Shown here piece by piece: positions 53,845-64,000 of a DNA stretch of 64,000 bases (position 1 is the first letter of the stretch; each line of letters opens with the position of its first letter). This DNA comes from Musa acuminata AAA Group (taxonomy: Eukaryota; Streptophyta; Magnoliopsida; Zingiberales; Musaceae): assembly GCF_036884655.1 (NCBI RefSeq), contig NC_088345.1:21232501-21296500 (forward strand). The letters run 5' to 3'. The notes under the pieces are model-generated. The model had not been told where the DNA came from and made no database searches. It saw only the letters and a list, made by a program, of their open reading frames with translations. A program made the translations under genes and the position numbers.

Positions 53845-55836
53845 TATATAAATCTTGTATAATCATTTATGAATAAGATAAAATATCTATGACCATTAAG
53901 CGTCATTACATATTAGTATATATGATTTCTAAAGCTCGGAACTTTTAGTGGACTTGTTAGATAGTTTACCCTTTATACAATCTACCTAGGTTTCAAAAAT
54001 CACTAAAATTTGAAGTTTTTAAAAATTTATTATTTATTAATCTCTTTTTTTAATGGAGATATGACATAATATATTATATCATAAATTAGAAGAATGATCA
54101 TTTATAATACCATGCTTAAGTCCAGTATTTTGAACATGCATAATAAAATAGTTAAGTTTAAATTTTGAATCTAGATCAAATTTTAATAAATCATCAATTA
54201 AAGATCCAGTACTAATGACTCTTGTGAAATGCTAAACATAGAGTTTTGAAAAAGAAAATAAAAATCTACTTACATAAGTTTTAAAATAGAAACCAAATAT
54301 CTGATAATACCCGTAGGTCTAAAAAAATTAAATACTCAAATTATCATCTTATTCCAATTAATTGATACAAGATAATTATCTCCTTGTAGAGCCAAGTGCT
54401 TATCCTTCATGAGTCAATTACAATCTTATTTGATGTCATTTATTCCTTTATAGTCATTTTAAAATAATTATTTTATAAAAGATGTGACTATCATCAATCA
54501 ATATTACATTATGACTCTGCATGCTGTCGCTATTACTAAGTTACAAATATTAAAACTTTATATGATGTAGTCCTAAGTTACTAAGCCTTAAGGTATTCAA
54601 ATAAAATTTTGATTCCCTTGATCTTTCCTAAACGAAATAGGTACATCACCATTAAACTAGTTAGAGTAGCTTTAGTATATGGCTAACGGAATAATAAATA
54701 CTATAGGTAGAATAAGTTTTTAAGATTTTAATTTTTGATAAATGAATCAGACATTCACCATTAGATTAATATTTTATATATTAATTTATCATAAGCGAAT
54801 TTGAATCCTCAGTCTATCGATGGGTGGATTGATATTAATAAGTATGTTAAATTTCACATTAATTGAAGAGAAATCAAAACCTTGTAATTGTTAGAGTCAT
54901 CCTCTATTGTTAAATATAATTTTATTTAGGTCTTACCCTAAAAGGATAAAATTGTGTAAACTTATTTCAGGTACATAATTTTTTATTGGTCCTCGTGCTC
55001 ATTCACAAATATAACTTATCAATTCTTCCCGAAGGGTCCATCGAGGCTACCCTCGTGCTCACATTGATGGAACAGCAAACATTATATATAAAGTTAGGTC
55101 CAATCATAAAAATATAAATTAAAGTCCACAAATTAAATAATTTTATTTTTTTTCCTATTGCCATCTCTTCCTGTTATATTTTGATCTCTTATTGTCATCT
55201 CTTCCTATTTATAGTTTGAAGTCCAATGGGATAACTCCTATTGTATATAAACACAGGAAAATTATAATATTGAGACATTGACATCCAAGGTAGATGAGGA
55301 GATGAAAGAATATGAAAAGAGCTATCTTCCTGAACGTTCTAAGATAGAAAGTTGATTTATTTTCTAATGAACTTAGTTTAATATTCTTATTAATTGTTGT
55401 TTTTTATAGGTTTACGAGAAACTTGATAGTGACGATGAATATATTTTCAAATTAGTTTCAAATATAAATAATTTTAAATTAAAGTTTGTTGCATATTTTT
55501 CTAGATTCAGAAAATGATTGGACATAACTGATGCAATGATAATTTTGATTAGGTTGACTGTGTAGTTTAAGTTGTTTAGGTTTTTATAATTATGATAAGC
55601 TCTGTCGTGAATATAGTTCTTTTATGAGTTTATTTGACGGTTTGCTTTCACTTTTTGATGAAGTTATTGATGCCTACAGATCCATAATATATCCTAATGC
55701 CTATGATTATTTGGTAAGGTCCGGACAGATGTTAGTTTCTTTGAATCCTCTTATTAAATTATTTACTGTATTAATATCATCACCTATTTTGTAAGATTGA
55801 CTATAATTTTCAAAATGAAATATATAAATTACTTAC
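53845..55836. other. Low-copy-looking flank, possible decayed host exons
   Basis: No similarity to any other part of the window. AT-rich. Short plus-strand open pieces look exon-like: about 55290-55353 (EEMKEYEKSYLPERSK), a piece preceded by TTTTTATAG near 55410 (VYEKLDSDDEYIF), and 55624-55710 (SLFDEVIDAYRSIIYPNAYD) followed by a GTAAGG. No protein family is recognised. TTCCCGAAGGGTCCATCGAGG near 55027 sits between two CTCGTGCTCA words. Confidence 0.35.
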
Positions 55837-56949
55837 TGTTAGGATCGGAGCGGCACTAAGAGGGGGGGGTGAATTAGTGCAGTGGTAAAGTGCGATAAAC
55901 TTTTGACGATTTAAACACTTTCGGAAACTTCGTACGATAAAAGCAACATTTTCGTTTGAAACCGTTTCGATTGCGTTTTAACTTGAAGGGATAAGTAAGA
56001 CGGAGACAAAGAAGTAGAGCATTAAAGTGCAAATGGTTTGCAGTAATATAAATGACAATAAGTAAATGCAAACCAGAGATCACGCCGATTTTACAGTGGT
56101 TCGGTCAAATGACCTACATCCACTTGCGAGGCCCCTCTTCGATGAGGCTCCCACCTTCCACTAGCAAATCTCTTGAAGGGGAAGGGTAAATACCCCTCTT
56201 ACAACTTTTTACAAGCGGTTCACTCTCTTACAAATTTTCAGCAAGAAAGAAGGAGGTGAACACTAGCAAATTGAAAACAAGACTAGTAAAGACTTTTCTA
56301 AGATCTTTCTCTCAATCAATTGCTTCTCAAAAAGTTGTAATCTCAGCTGAGATTTGAGAGGTATTTATAGGCCTCAAGAGGATTCAAATTTGGGCTCCAA
56401 AATTTGAATTCTCTTTGGGTTCCCGATGCTGGCGGTGCCACCGCCAGACCCTTCGATTCACTGGTTGGGCTTCAAATTTAGCCCAAACCAAGTCTAATTT
56501 TGGGCTCAATTGGCCCATAACCAGGATATAGGATTATCTCTTAATCCTAATCCTAATTACAAGTGAACTACATAACAAAAAAACATCCTAAGCAAGTTTT
56601 CAACTACGAACGTCGAGTCTTGTTCCGGCGAGCTTTCCGACGAACTTCTTCCGACGGACTCCCAGCAACCTCCCGAACTTGTGATGACTTTAACAAGTAG
56701 CCGAGCCTTCTCGATGATCTCCGTGAACCTCCGACGATCTCTTCGGCGAACTCCCGATTTCTTCTCGGTTGGTTCCGGCAACATCTCCGACGATTCTTTG
56801 GACTCTTAAACGTCCATCGAACTTGACTCCGGTATTCTTGCTTTGTATTTTCTGGTTATCATAGTTAATCCTGCACACTTAACTCAATAATATGGATTAG
56901 ATCAATTAACCCATCAATTGATTTTATCATCAAAATCCGAGATTCAACA
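55837..56949 (-). repeat. 3' LTR of C9 (1113 bp)
   Basis: TGTTAGGATCGGAG...GATTCAACA. TATA GGTATTTATAGG near 56360; one GGCGGTGCCACCGCC palindrome (56431-56446). It lacks 95 bp and 20 bp present in the other LTR; the 95-bp loss lies between two copies of that palindrome. Confidence 0.95.
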
Positions 56950-56970
56950 ATCTCCCCCTTTTTGATGATG
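56950..56970 (-). promoter_or_regulatory. LTR-proximal polypurine tract of C9
   Basis: ATCTCCCCCTTTTTGATGATG on the plus strand. Others: about 57001 (CTCTCCCTATCTATATG) and 57361-57389 (CTCCCCCTTTGTCATCAAC). Confidence 0.9.
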
Positions 56971-57875
56971 ACAATCAATTGATGACGGAGTTAAACATAA
57001 CTCTCCCTATCTATATGTCATATTATAAGAAGATAAAAACACTTAAATTCCATCCCATTGAATTCAAGCATGAACCGATAAGTTCTAACCGTAGAACTTA
57101 TCGTTATTCTCATTAAGCATAAGTAAATGCGAAACTTCGATGAAAATCATTTTCAAGTCGAATGATAAGAGACAATTTTTACTACGACAGGAGATAAAGA
57201 TTTTCAACATGAATTTCATGATATAGATGTAAGGCATGCTTTCAATATGATCAATTAATCTTGTGATATTCTCAAGGATTTTGCAAGGCATATAAGACAT
57301 TCATACAAGCTTTTGCAATTCATATAAGTCATGCTATCAAAATGGTATAAGTCATCACTTTTCTCCCCCTTTGTCATCAACAAAAAGGGAATGAGACTTG
57401 AAGCACATAATTTGTGATTATAATATTGATCATACAAAAATTTTATCATCCAAAATTAAGTATGCTAAAATATTTACGCAGAGTTCATCATAAAGGAAAA
57501 TTCAACATTCATCCATTTTATCAAATCTCTTCTTTCTATAAATAACAAAAATTGTAGGTGTACAAGGAAGAGATTGTGATTAAAAAAAAAGTTTAAAGTA
57601 GTAACTCCAATAAGTCAAGATCATAATTCGAATACAAACTCATTCAAATTCAAATTGTCAACTTAAAACTCATAATCAAGCCATCAAAATCAATTTCGAG
57701 ATTCACAAAATATCATAAAATCATTAATCTTAATCAGATGGGAGCGATGTTTGACTCAAGATATGATAAGATAATTTAACATGTCATTTAGAATTGAAAT
57801 AGAAGGATTAGATTCACCGAGGAACGGAGAGAGGATGAAAAACTTTACGAAAAATTCATTCAAACAAGTTTATTC
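56971..57875 (-). other. 3' non-coding region of C9
   Basis: No gene; AT-rich with the upstream polypurine tracts. No env-like frame. Confidence 0.8.
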
Positions 57876-60800
57876 TTAGGGACAATTTAACATACCTAAT
57901 TCCCTTCTAATGAATTCAAATTGGTCTTCATTCAAAGCTTTTGTAAATATATCTGCTAATTGATTCTTTGTGTCAATGAATTCTAGAACAACATCATTGT
58001 TAAGGACATGATCACGTATGAAATGATGCCTAACATCGATGTGCTTAGTTCTAGAGTGCTGAATTGGATTTTTAGTAAGACATATGGCACTAGTATTATC
58101 ACATTTTATGGGAATGTTTTTAAAGTGAATTTCATAGTCTTCTAATGTATTTTTCATCCAAACAACTTGTGCACAGCATGCACTTGCAGCAATGTACTCG
58201 GCTTCGGTCGTAGATAGTGCAACTGAATTTTGTTTCTTGGAAGTCCAAGAAACAAGTGCATATCTTAAAAATCGGCATGTTCCGGATATACTTTTTCTAT
58301 CTATCCTGCATCCACCAAAATCGGCATCTGCATAAGCTATTAAATCGAATTTTTCAGATTTTGGATACCACAGTCCTAGATTTGGAGTTCCTTTAAGATA
58401 CCTAAATATTCTTTTAACACTTTTAAGATGAGATAATTTAGGATTTGTTTGAAACCTAGCGCAAAGTCCTACACTAAACATAATATCCGGTCTAGTCGCG
58501 ATGAGGTAGAGTAGACTACCTATCATTCCCCTATATGTTTTTTGATCAAAATTTTCACTATTTTCATCCATATCTAACTTAGTCGCAGTACTCATAGGGG
58601 TGTTTATTGCTTTTGAATTATCCATGTTAAATCGTTTTAACAATTCTAATGTATATTTAGATTGGTTAAGAAATATACCATCCCTAAGTTGTTTGATTTG
58701 TAATCCTAAAAAGAAAGTTAATTCACCCATTAAACTCATTTCAAATTCATGACTCATACATTTAGCAAATGATTCATATAGTGATTCATCCGAAGAGCCA
58801 AAAATAATATCGTCAACATAAATTTGCACAATAAGAAAATTATTTTCAAAATATTTAATAAACAATGTAGTATCAACCTTGCCTTTGGTAAAATTATTTA
58901 AAATAAGAAATGAACTAAGACTTTCATACCAAGCTCTAGGAACTTGTTTCAAGCCATAGAGAGCCTTAGTCAATTTGAATACATGATTAGGAAGAAGAGA
59001 ATTTTTAAATCCGGGAGGTTGTTCGACATATACTTCTTCGCAAATAAAACCATTCAAGAAAGCACTTTTGACATCCATTTGAAATGGTTTAAAATTATTA
59101 CTACTAGCATAGGCAAGGAGCATCCTTATGGCTTCTAATCGAGCCACGGGAGCAAAGGTTTCTTCGTAATCGATACCTTCTTCTTGGTTGAAACCTTTGG
59201 CCACTAATCTAGCCTTGTTTCTAACCACGATACCATTTTCGTCTTGCTTGTTTCTAAAGACTCATTTAGTACCAATGACTAAATGGTCACTAGGTCTAGG
59301 AACAAGCTTCCATACCTTATTCCTCTCAAATTGATTCAATTCCACTTGCATTGCAATAACCCAAAAATCATCTTTTATGGCCTCATCAATGCATTTAGGT
59401 TCGATTTGAGAAAGGAAGGCGGTGTTAGCACAAAAATTCTTGAAAGAGGAACGAGTTTGAACCCCTTTTGATATATCTCCTATAATTAGCTCCTTTGGAT
59501 GAGCATCTATATACTTCCATTCCTTGGGTAAGGAAATTTCGGAAGAAGGTGCATCCAAGTTGCTATTTTGTTGAGGGGGTTCATTTAAATTCAAATTATC
59601 AAAACCAAGATCATCATCAAAATTATTTTTCTTTAAATTAGAAATTTCGTTAAAAACTACATGAATAGACTCTTCTATTACTAAGGTTCTTTTGTTAAAA
59701 ACCCGAAAAGTCTTAGAAACGGAAGAGTAACCAAGAAAGATGCCTTCATTGGATTTAGCATCAAATTTTCTTAAGGCATCCCTTTCATTCAAAATAAAGC
59801 ATTTACAACCGAAAACTTTAAAATAGGAAATATTTGATTTTTTGTTATTCCATAATTCATAGGGAGTTTTTGATAGGGATGGTCTTATTAGGACCCTATT
59901 CATGATGTAACAAGTCGTATTTACGACTTCGGCCTAAAAATACTTGGGTAGACTATGTTCATTTAATATCGTTCTTGCCATTTCTTGTAGGTTTCTATTT
60001 TTTCTTTCAACTACTCCATTTTGTTGGGGATTCCTCAGAGTGGAGAAGTTGTGATTGTATCCATTAACTTCACAAAAATTTTGAAAGTCACGGTTTTGAA
60101 ATTTGCCACCGTGATCACTCCGAATTGATGAAATCATGAAACCTTTTTCGTTTTGAGTGAGTTCACAAAATTTAGAGAAACACTTGAAGCAATTACTTTT
60201 GTGAGCTAAGAAATAGGTCCAAGTGTATCTAGTATAGTCATCCACAATTACAAACGCATATTTGCTTCCTCCTAGACTTGTCGTGTCAATTGGTCCAAAT
60301 AAGTCCAAATGAATCAATTGTAATGGTCTAGTGGTGCTAATTTGAGTTTTTAGTTTGAAACTAGTTTTTATTTGTTTACCTAGTTGACATGCATCGCATA
60401 CTTTGTCCTTAATAAACTTTATATTTGGAATTCCTCGCACTAATTCTCTAGATGAGATCTTAGATATTAGTTTCATGCTTGCATGGCCTAGTCTCCTATG
60501 CCAAAGCCAAGCATCATCATTTAAAGCGGAGAAGCACATTTCATTACTTAGTTCATCAAGGTTGATGGTGTAGACATTATTTTGTTTTAATGCAATCATA
60601 GTTATGTTATGGTTTGATTTTTCAATAATACACACATTTGATTCAAATCTAATGATATAACCTTTATCGCATAATTGACCAACACTCAAGAGATTATGTT
60701 TCAATCCATCAACTAGTAAGATATCATCAATAGAAAATTTTAATTTGTTACCTATGGTTCCCTTGCCAATGATTTTGCCTTGGTTATTGTCTCGGAAGGT

Positions 60801-60920
60801 GACGTACTCTTCTTCTTTGCTAGTGAGCATAGAGAAATGAGATGGATCTCTAGTCATATGTCTTGAGCATCCACTATCTAGATACCATCTCTTGCTCCTA
60901 GCTTGTGATGGGGTATGTTT
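57876..60920 (-). pseudogene. pol: copia pol, two premature stops (C9)
   Basis: One frame of 1015 codons in register with gag. Protease DSGCSRHMT, integrase zinc site (WLWHRRLGH, VCDACQLG), core HLDLFGP, RSDHGGKF and [20 protein letters not shown] and YVDD, RNase H YADADFGG, and the end [10 protein letters not shown] are all present. Two stops break it: TAG at about 59933 and TGA at about 59263, each where C7 has TGG (Trp). Both are single G-to-A changes. The RT-RNase H part (59228-57876) is otherwise open. Not expressible in full. Confidence 0.95.
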
Positions 60921-62497
60921 CTACAAGAAGGGATTATTTTTAGGTACCCATTTTCTTTTGGGTGCCTTAAAAACTAATTTAACTTGTTCATCATATTGCA
61001 TAGAATTGATCATGGTTCCTTTAGGAACCTAAATTAGTGTGTTCGGACTAATTTTCTTAAATGGACATTTATAAGTTTTATATCCATATTTGCAACAAAA
61101 GTTGCAATTGCTTTGGTGTCGAACATGTAAGATGGGGCCTTTAATGAAGGTGGTTGGTTTTTGGTGAGGACTTCTCACAAATCCGATTCCACTTCTTTTA
61201 GGAACATGACCCTTATTTGTAAGGATCATGTTTAAAGATTTGCTACCAACCTCGAATTTCTTCAAGGTGTCCTTAAGTAGCAAGTTCTCCTTTTGGAGAG
61301 ATTCTAGATTATGGCATTTTATACATGGAGCTAAACTATCATGATATTCAGTTTTTAATTTATCGATATCACAAGTGAGACTATCATGCTCCTTTTTTAG
61401 CAATTTGTATTTTCTACTAATTGTCTTACATTCATCAAATAACTCATGGAAAACATTTAATAATTCATGATAAGGTAAATCTGCATCAATTAAATCAGTT
61501 ACCTCTTCTCCGATGGCAATTAGGCGTAATGAGTAACTTGCTCGGTGTTGGACTCCTCTTCTTCGGACACGCTTGAATCATCCCACGTTGCCTTGAGCGC
61601 CTTCTTCTTTGATGTTTTCTTTTTTGCTTGAGGACAATCGTTCTTGTAGTGTCCCGGTTTTTTGCATTCATAGCAAATCACTTGGTCATTCTTTTGTTCG
61701 AATTTATTTTTTATATTATTTTTAAATTTATTCTTTCTTAAATATTTTTTAAATTTTTGAGCCAAAAGTGCAATGTCATTGTCACTGTCCTCATCACTTG
61801 ATGTTCCTTTCAATGGTCTTCTTATGATTTGAGTGCCATATCCTTCCTGTTCTTTGGAAGGGGGTTCTCGAGCTCGTCATGAGCTTGACATGTCATTTCG
61901 TAGGTCATTAGAGACCCAATGAGTTCCTCAAGAGGGAATGTTTTAAGGTCTTTGGCCTCTTGAATGGCCGTAACTTTTGGATCCCAACTTTTAGGAAGGG
62001 ATCTTAAGATTTTAGTTACTAGTTCAAAGTTAGTAAAATCTTTACCAAGAGCTTTGAGTCCATTGATGACATCCGTAAACCGGGTGTACATGTCTCTGAT
62101 GGACTCACATGGTTTCATCCGGAAAAGTTCGTAAGAGTGCACAAGGATGTTGATTTTGGACTCTTTCACTCGGCTAGTGCCTTCATGAGTAACCTCAAGA
62201 GTTCTTCAAATATCAAAAGCCAAATCACAAATTGAAACACGATTAAATTCATTTTTGTCTAGTGCACAAAACAAGGCATTCATAGCCTTTGCGTTTAAAG
62301 CAAAAACCTTCTTCTCCGATTCATTCCATTCGCTCATCGGAAGAGAAGATTTTTGAAATCCGTTTTCAAGTCCAAAGTTCGAAATCCATGGAAATGAGGA
62401 AGATCCTCATACGAGTCTTCCAATAAGTATAATCTGACCCATTAAACAAGAGTGGACGTGTGATAGAATAACCCTCATGTATGCCGGAGTAAGCCAT
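60921..62497 (-). pseudogene. gag: copia gag, frameshifted (C9)
   Basis: ATG at 62497 (MAYSG). A small deletion after FELW (about 62370) causes an early stop; more shifts follow near 61815 and 61410. Knuckle CYECKKPGHYKNDC is intact; the second knuckle reads CNFCCKYGYKTYKC with His changed to Tyr. The gene ends in the conserved TAG (60923-60921) immediately before pol in the same frame. Confidence 0.9.
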
Positions 62498-62535
62498 CTC
62501 TCTTGGATATCAAACCAAATATGAGAGTGAGCCTA

Positions 62536-62549
62536 GCTCTGATACCAAT
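62536..62549 (-). promoter_or_regulatory. Primer-binding site of C9
   Basis: GCTCTGATACCAAT beside the LTR; initiator Met tRNA complement. Confidence 0.95.
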
Positions 62550-63744
62550 TGTTAGGATCGGAGCGGCACTAAGAGGGGGGGGTGAATTAGTGCAGTGGTA
62601 AAGTGCGATAAACTTTTGACGATTTAAACACTTTCGGAAACTTCATACGATAAAAGCAACGTTTTCGTTTGAAACCGTTTCAATTGCGTTTTAACTTGAA
62701 GGGATAAGTAAGACGAAGATAAAGAAGTAGAGCATTAAAGTGCAAATGGTTTGCAGTAATATAAATAACAATAAGTAAATGCAAACCAGAGATCACGCCG
62801 ATTTTACAGTGGTTCGGTCAAATGACCTACATCCACTTGCGAGACCCCTCTTCGATGAGGCTCCCACCTTCCACTAGCAAATCTCTTGAAGGGGAAGGGT
62901 AAATACCCCTCTTACAACTTTTTACAAGCGGTTCACTCTCTTACAGATTTTCAGCAAGAAAGAAGGAGGTGAACACTAGCAAATTGAAAACAAGACTAGC
63001 AAAGACTTTTCTAAGACCTTTCTCTCAATCAATTGCTTCTCAAAAAGTTGTAATCTCAGTTGAGATTTGAGGGGTATTTATAGGCCTCAAGAGGATTCAA
63101 ATTTGGGCTCCAAAATTTGAATTCTCTTTAGGTTCCCGATGCTGGAGGTGCCACCGCCTGTCAGTGTCAGACACTAACAGTGGACTAGCGGTGCCACCGC
63201 CCAGCTCTCGGGTGCTGGGCGGTGCAACCACCCAGTTTGGCGGTGCCACCGCCAGACCCTTCGGTTCATTGGTTGGGCTTCAAATTTAGCCCAAACCAAG
63301 TCTAATTTTGGGCCCAATTGGCCCCTAGCCAGGATATAGGATTATCTCTTAATCTTAATCTTAATTACAAGTGAACTACATAACAAAAAAACATCCTAAG
63401 CAAATTTTTAACCGCGAACGTCGAGTCTTGTTCCGGCGAGCTTTCCGACAAACTTCTTCCGACGGACTCCCAACAACCTCCCGAACTTGTGATGACTTTA
63501 ACGAGTAGCCGAGCCTTCTCGGTGATCTCCGTGAACCTCCGATGATCTCTTCGGCGAACTTCCAAAAATTCTGACAGGTTCCCGATTTCTTCTCGGTTGG
63601 TTCCGGCAACATCTCCGACGATTCTTCGGACTCTTAAACGTCCATCGAACTTGACTCCGGTATTCTTGCTTTGTATTTTTTTGTTATCGTAGTTAATCCT
63701 GGACACTTAAATCAATAATATGGATTAGATCAATTAACCCATCA
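62550..63744 (-). repeat. 5' LTR of C9, outer end truncated (1195 bp)
   Basis: Same start and TATA (near 63073) as 55837-56949, but with three GGCGGTGCCACCGCC-like palindromes and a TGTCAGTGTCAGACACT inverted repeat at 63145-63255. The outer 33 bp of the LTR (up to GATTCAACA) are missing; the last LTR bases are CCCATCA. Confidence 0.95.
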
Positions 63745-63749
63745 CTTAC

Positions 63750-64000
63750 ATTTGGAAAAAGAAGCAATAGTCAAACAAGGTGATATATTGCTTTTTGTGT
63801 TGCAATGTAAGGGTGGAACTGAGTTTTCATCTATTGATTATTGGTGTTTACAGTCAAGCATATTGAATATAAGGTCAATTGTGCAATAGAGTATGATAAA
63901 AATATTGTTTATTTAAATCACTTCAAACTTGCACCAAAAGTGAACCTGATAACTTTTTTAGGTTGAATCTATAACAGAGTATAATACAGTCTATTTCAAG
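63750..64000. other. Right flank of C9, possible host exon
   Basis: Not similar to any retroelement here. A plus-strand open piece (about 63747-63890) reads LEKEAIVKQGDILLFVLQ then SSIDYWCLQSS before a stop. It may belong to the same locus as 55260-55836, which it adjoined before C9 inserted. Not recognised. Confidence 0.3.

Larger units (their letters stand above)
55837..63744 (-). mobile_element. C9: autonomous-type copia, damaged, 7908 bp, TSD CTTAC
   Basis: Left (3') LTR 55837-56949, polypurine tract, pol 57876-60920, gag 60921-62497, primer-binding site, right (5') LTR 62550-63744. CTTAC flanks it (55832-55836, 63745-63749). The right LTR ends 33 bp short of the normal terminus, at an internal ...CATCA, directly beside the target duplication. 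Lacks the 18-bp minisatellite. Confidence 0.95.

Overview
The window is plant nuclear DNA made almost entirely of LTR retrotransposons. Evidence: Ty1/copia gag and pol reading frames, primer-binding sites complementary to initiator-Met tRNA (TGGTATCAGAGC), LTRs beginning TGTT and ending AACA, and 5-bp target-site duplications (TSDs). A flowering plant is certain enough; a monocot is plausible but not shown. I found no rRNA, tRNA or CRISPR and no host gene I can name. Elements are called C0-C9 (copia, Sirevirus/Maximus-like because of their several polypurine tracts) and G1 (Ty3/gypsy).

Layout. 1-5871: C0, minus strand, short gag plus its 1.5-kb LTR, with a gypsy LTR+gag fragment (G1, 719-3867) inside its gag. 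5872-6322: TA-rich microsatellite. 6323-7172: antisense remnant of a pol-less copia. 7216-13690: C2, plus strand, old mosaic element with gag pieces and a broken non-retroviral ORF instead of pol. 13690-25705: C3, minus strand, with the complete element C4 (15261-24908, TSD AAGAA) inside its LTR. 26071-53844: a four-level nest: C5 (minus) received C6 (minus, TSD TTGAG), whose LTR received C7 (plus, TSD AATCA), whose integrase region received C8 (plus, TSD ACCAT). 53845-55836 and 63750-64000: low-copy-looking flanks split by C9 (minus, 55837-63744, TSD CTTAC).

How the parts work together. C7 is the complete autonomous element: intact gag, one in-frame TAG, then protease, integrase, RT and RNase H, open throughout once C8 is removed. 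C9 is a second autonomous-type copy with a frameshifted gag and two Trp-to-stop changes in pol. All the other copia elements lack pol. Type I (C8, C6, probably C0 and C5) keeps a short gag without a zinc knuckle, followed by an AT-rich spacer. Type II (C4, C2) keeps gag through the second zinc knuckle and has most of pol replaced by a 373-residue ORF resembling the 'putative plant transposon protein' domain. Types I and II share the PBS, polypurine tracts and much of the LTR with the autonomous copies, so the window looks like a helper/parasite retroelement community. C8 even carries a hybrid LTR: type I U3 start joined to the C7-type promoter, R and U5.

The most interesting observations are the two gag-retaining pol-less designs, the hybrid LTR, the conserved TAG between gag and pol, the C9 copy that integrated from an internal TG/CA end 33 bp inside its LTR, the GGCGGT-N3-ACCGCC palindromes common to all LTR families, and the 18-bp minisatellites whose copy number explains most LTR length differences. 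All assignments come from reading the sequence; no database search was run.
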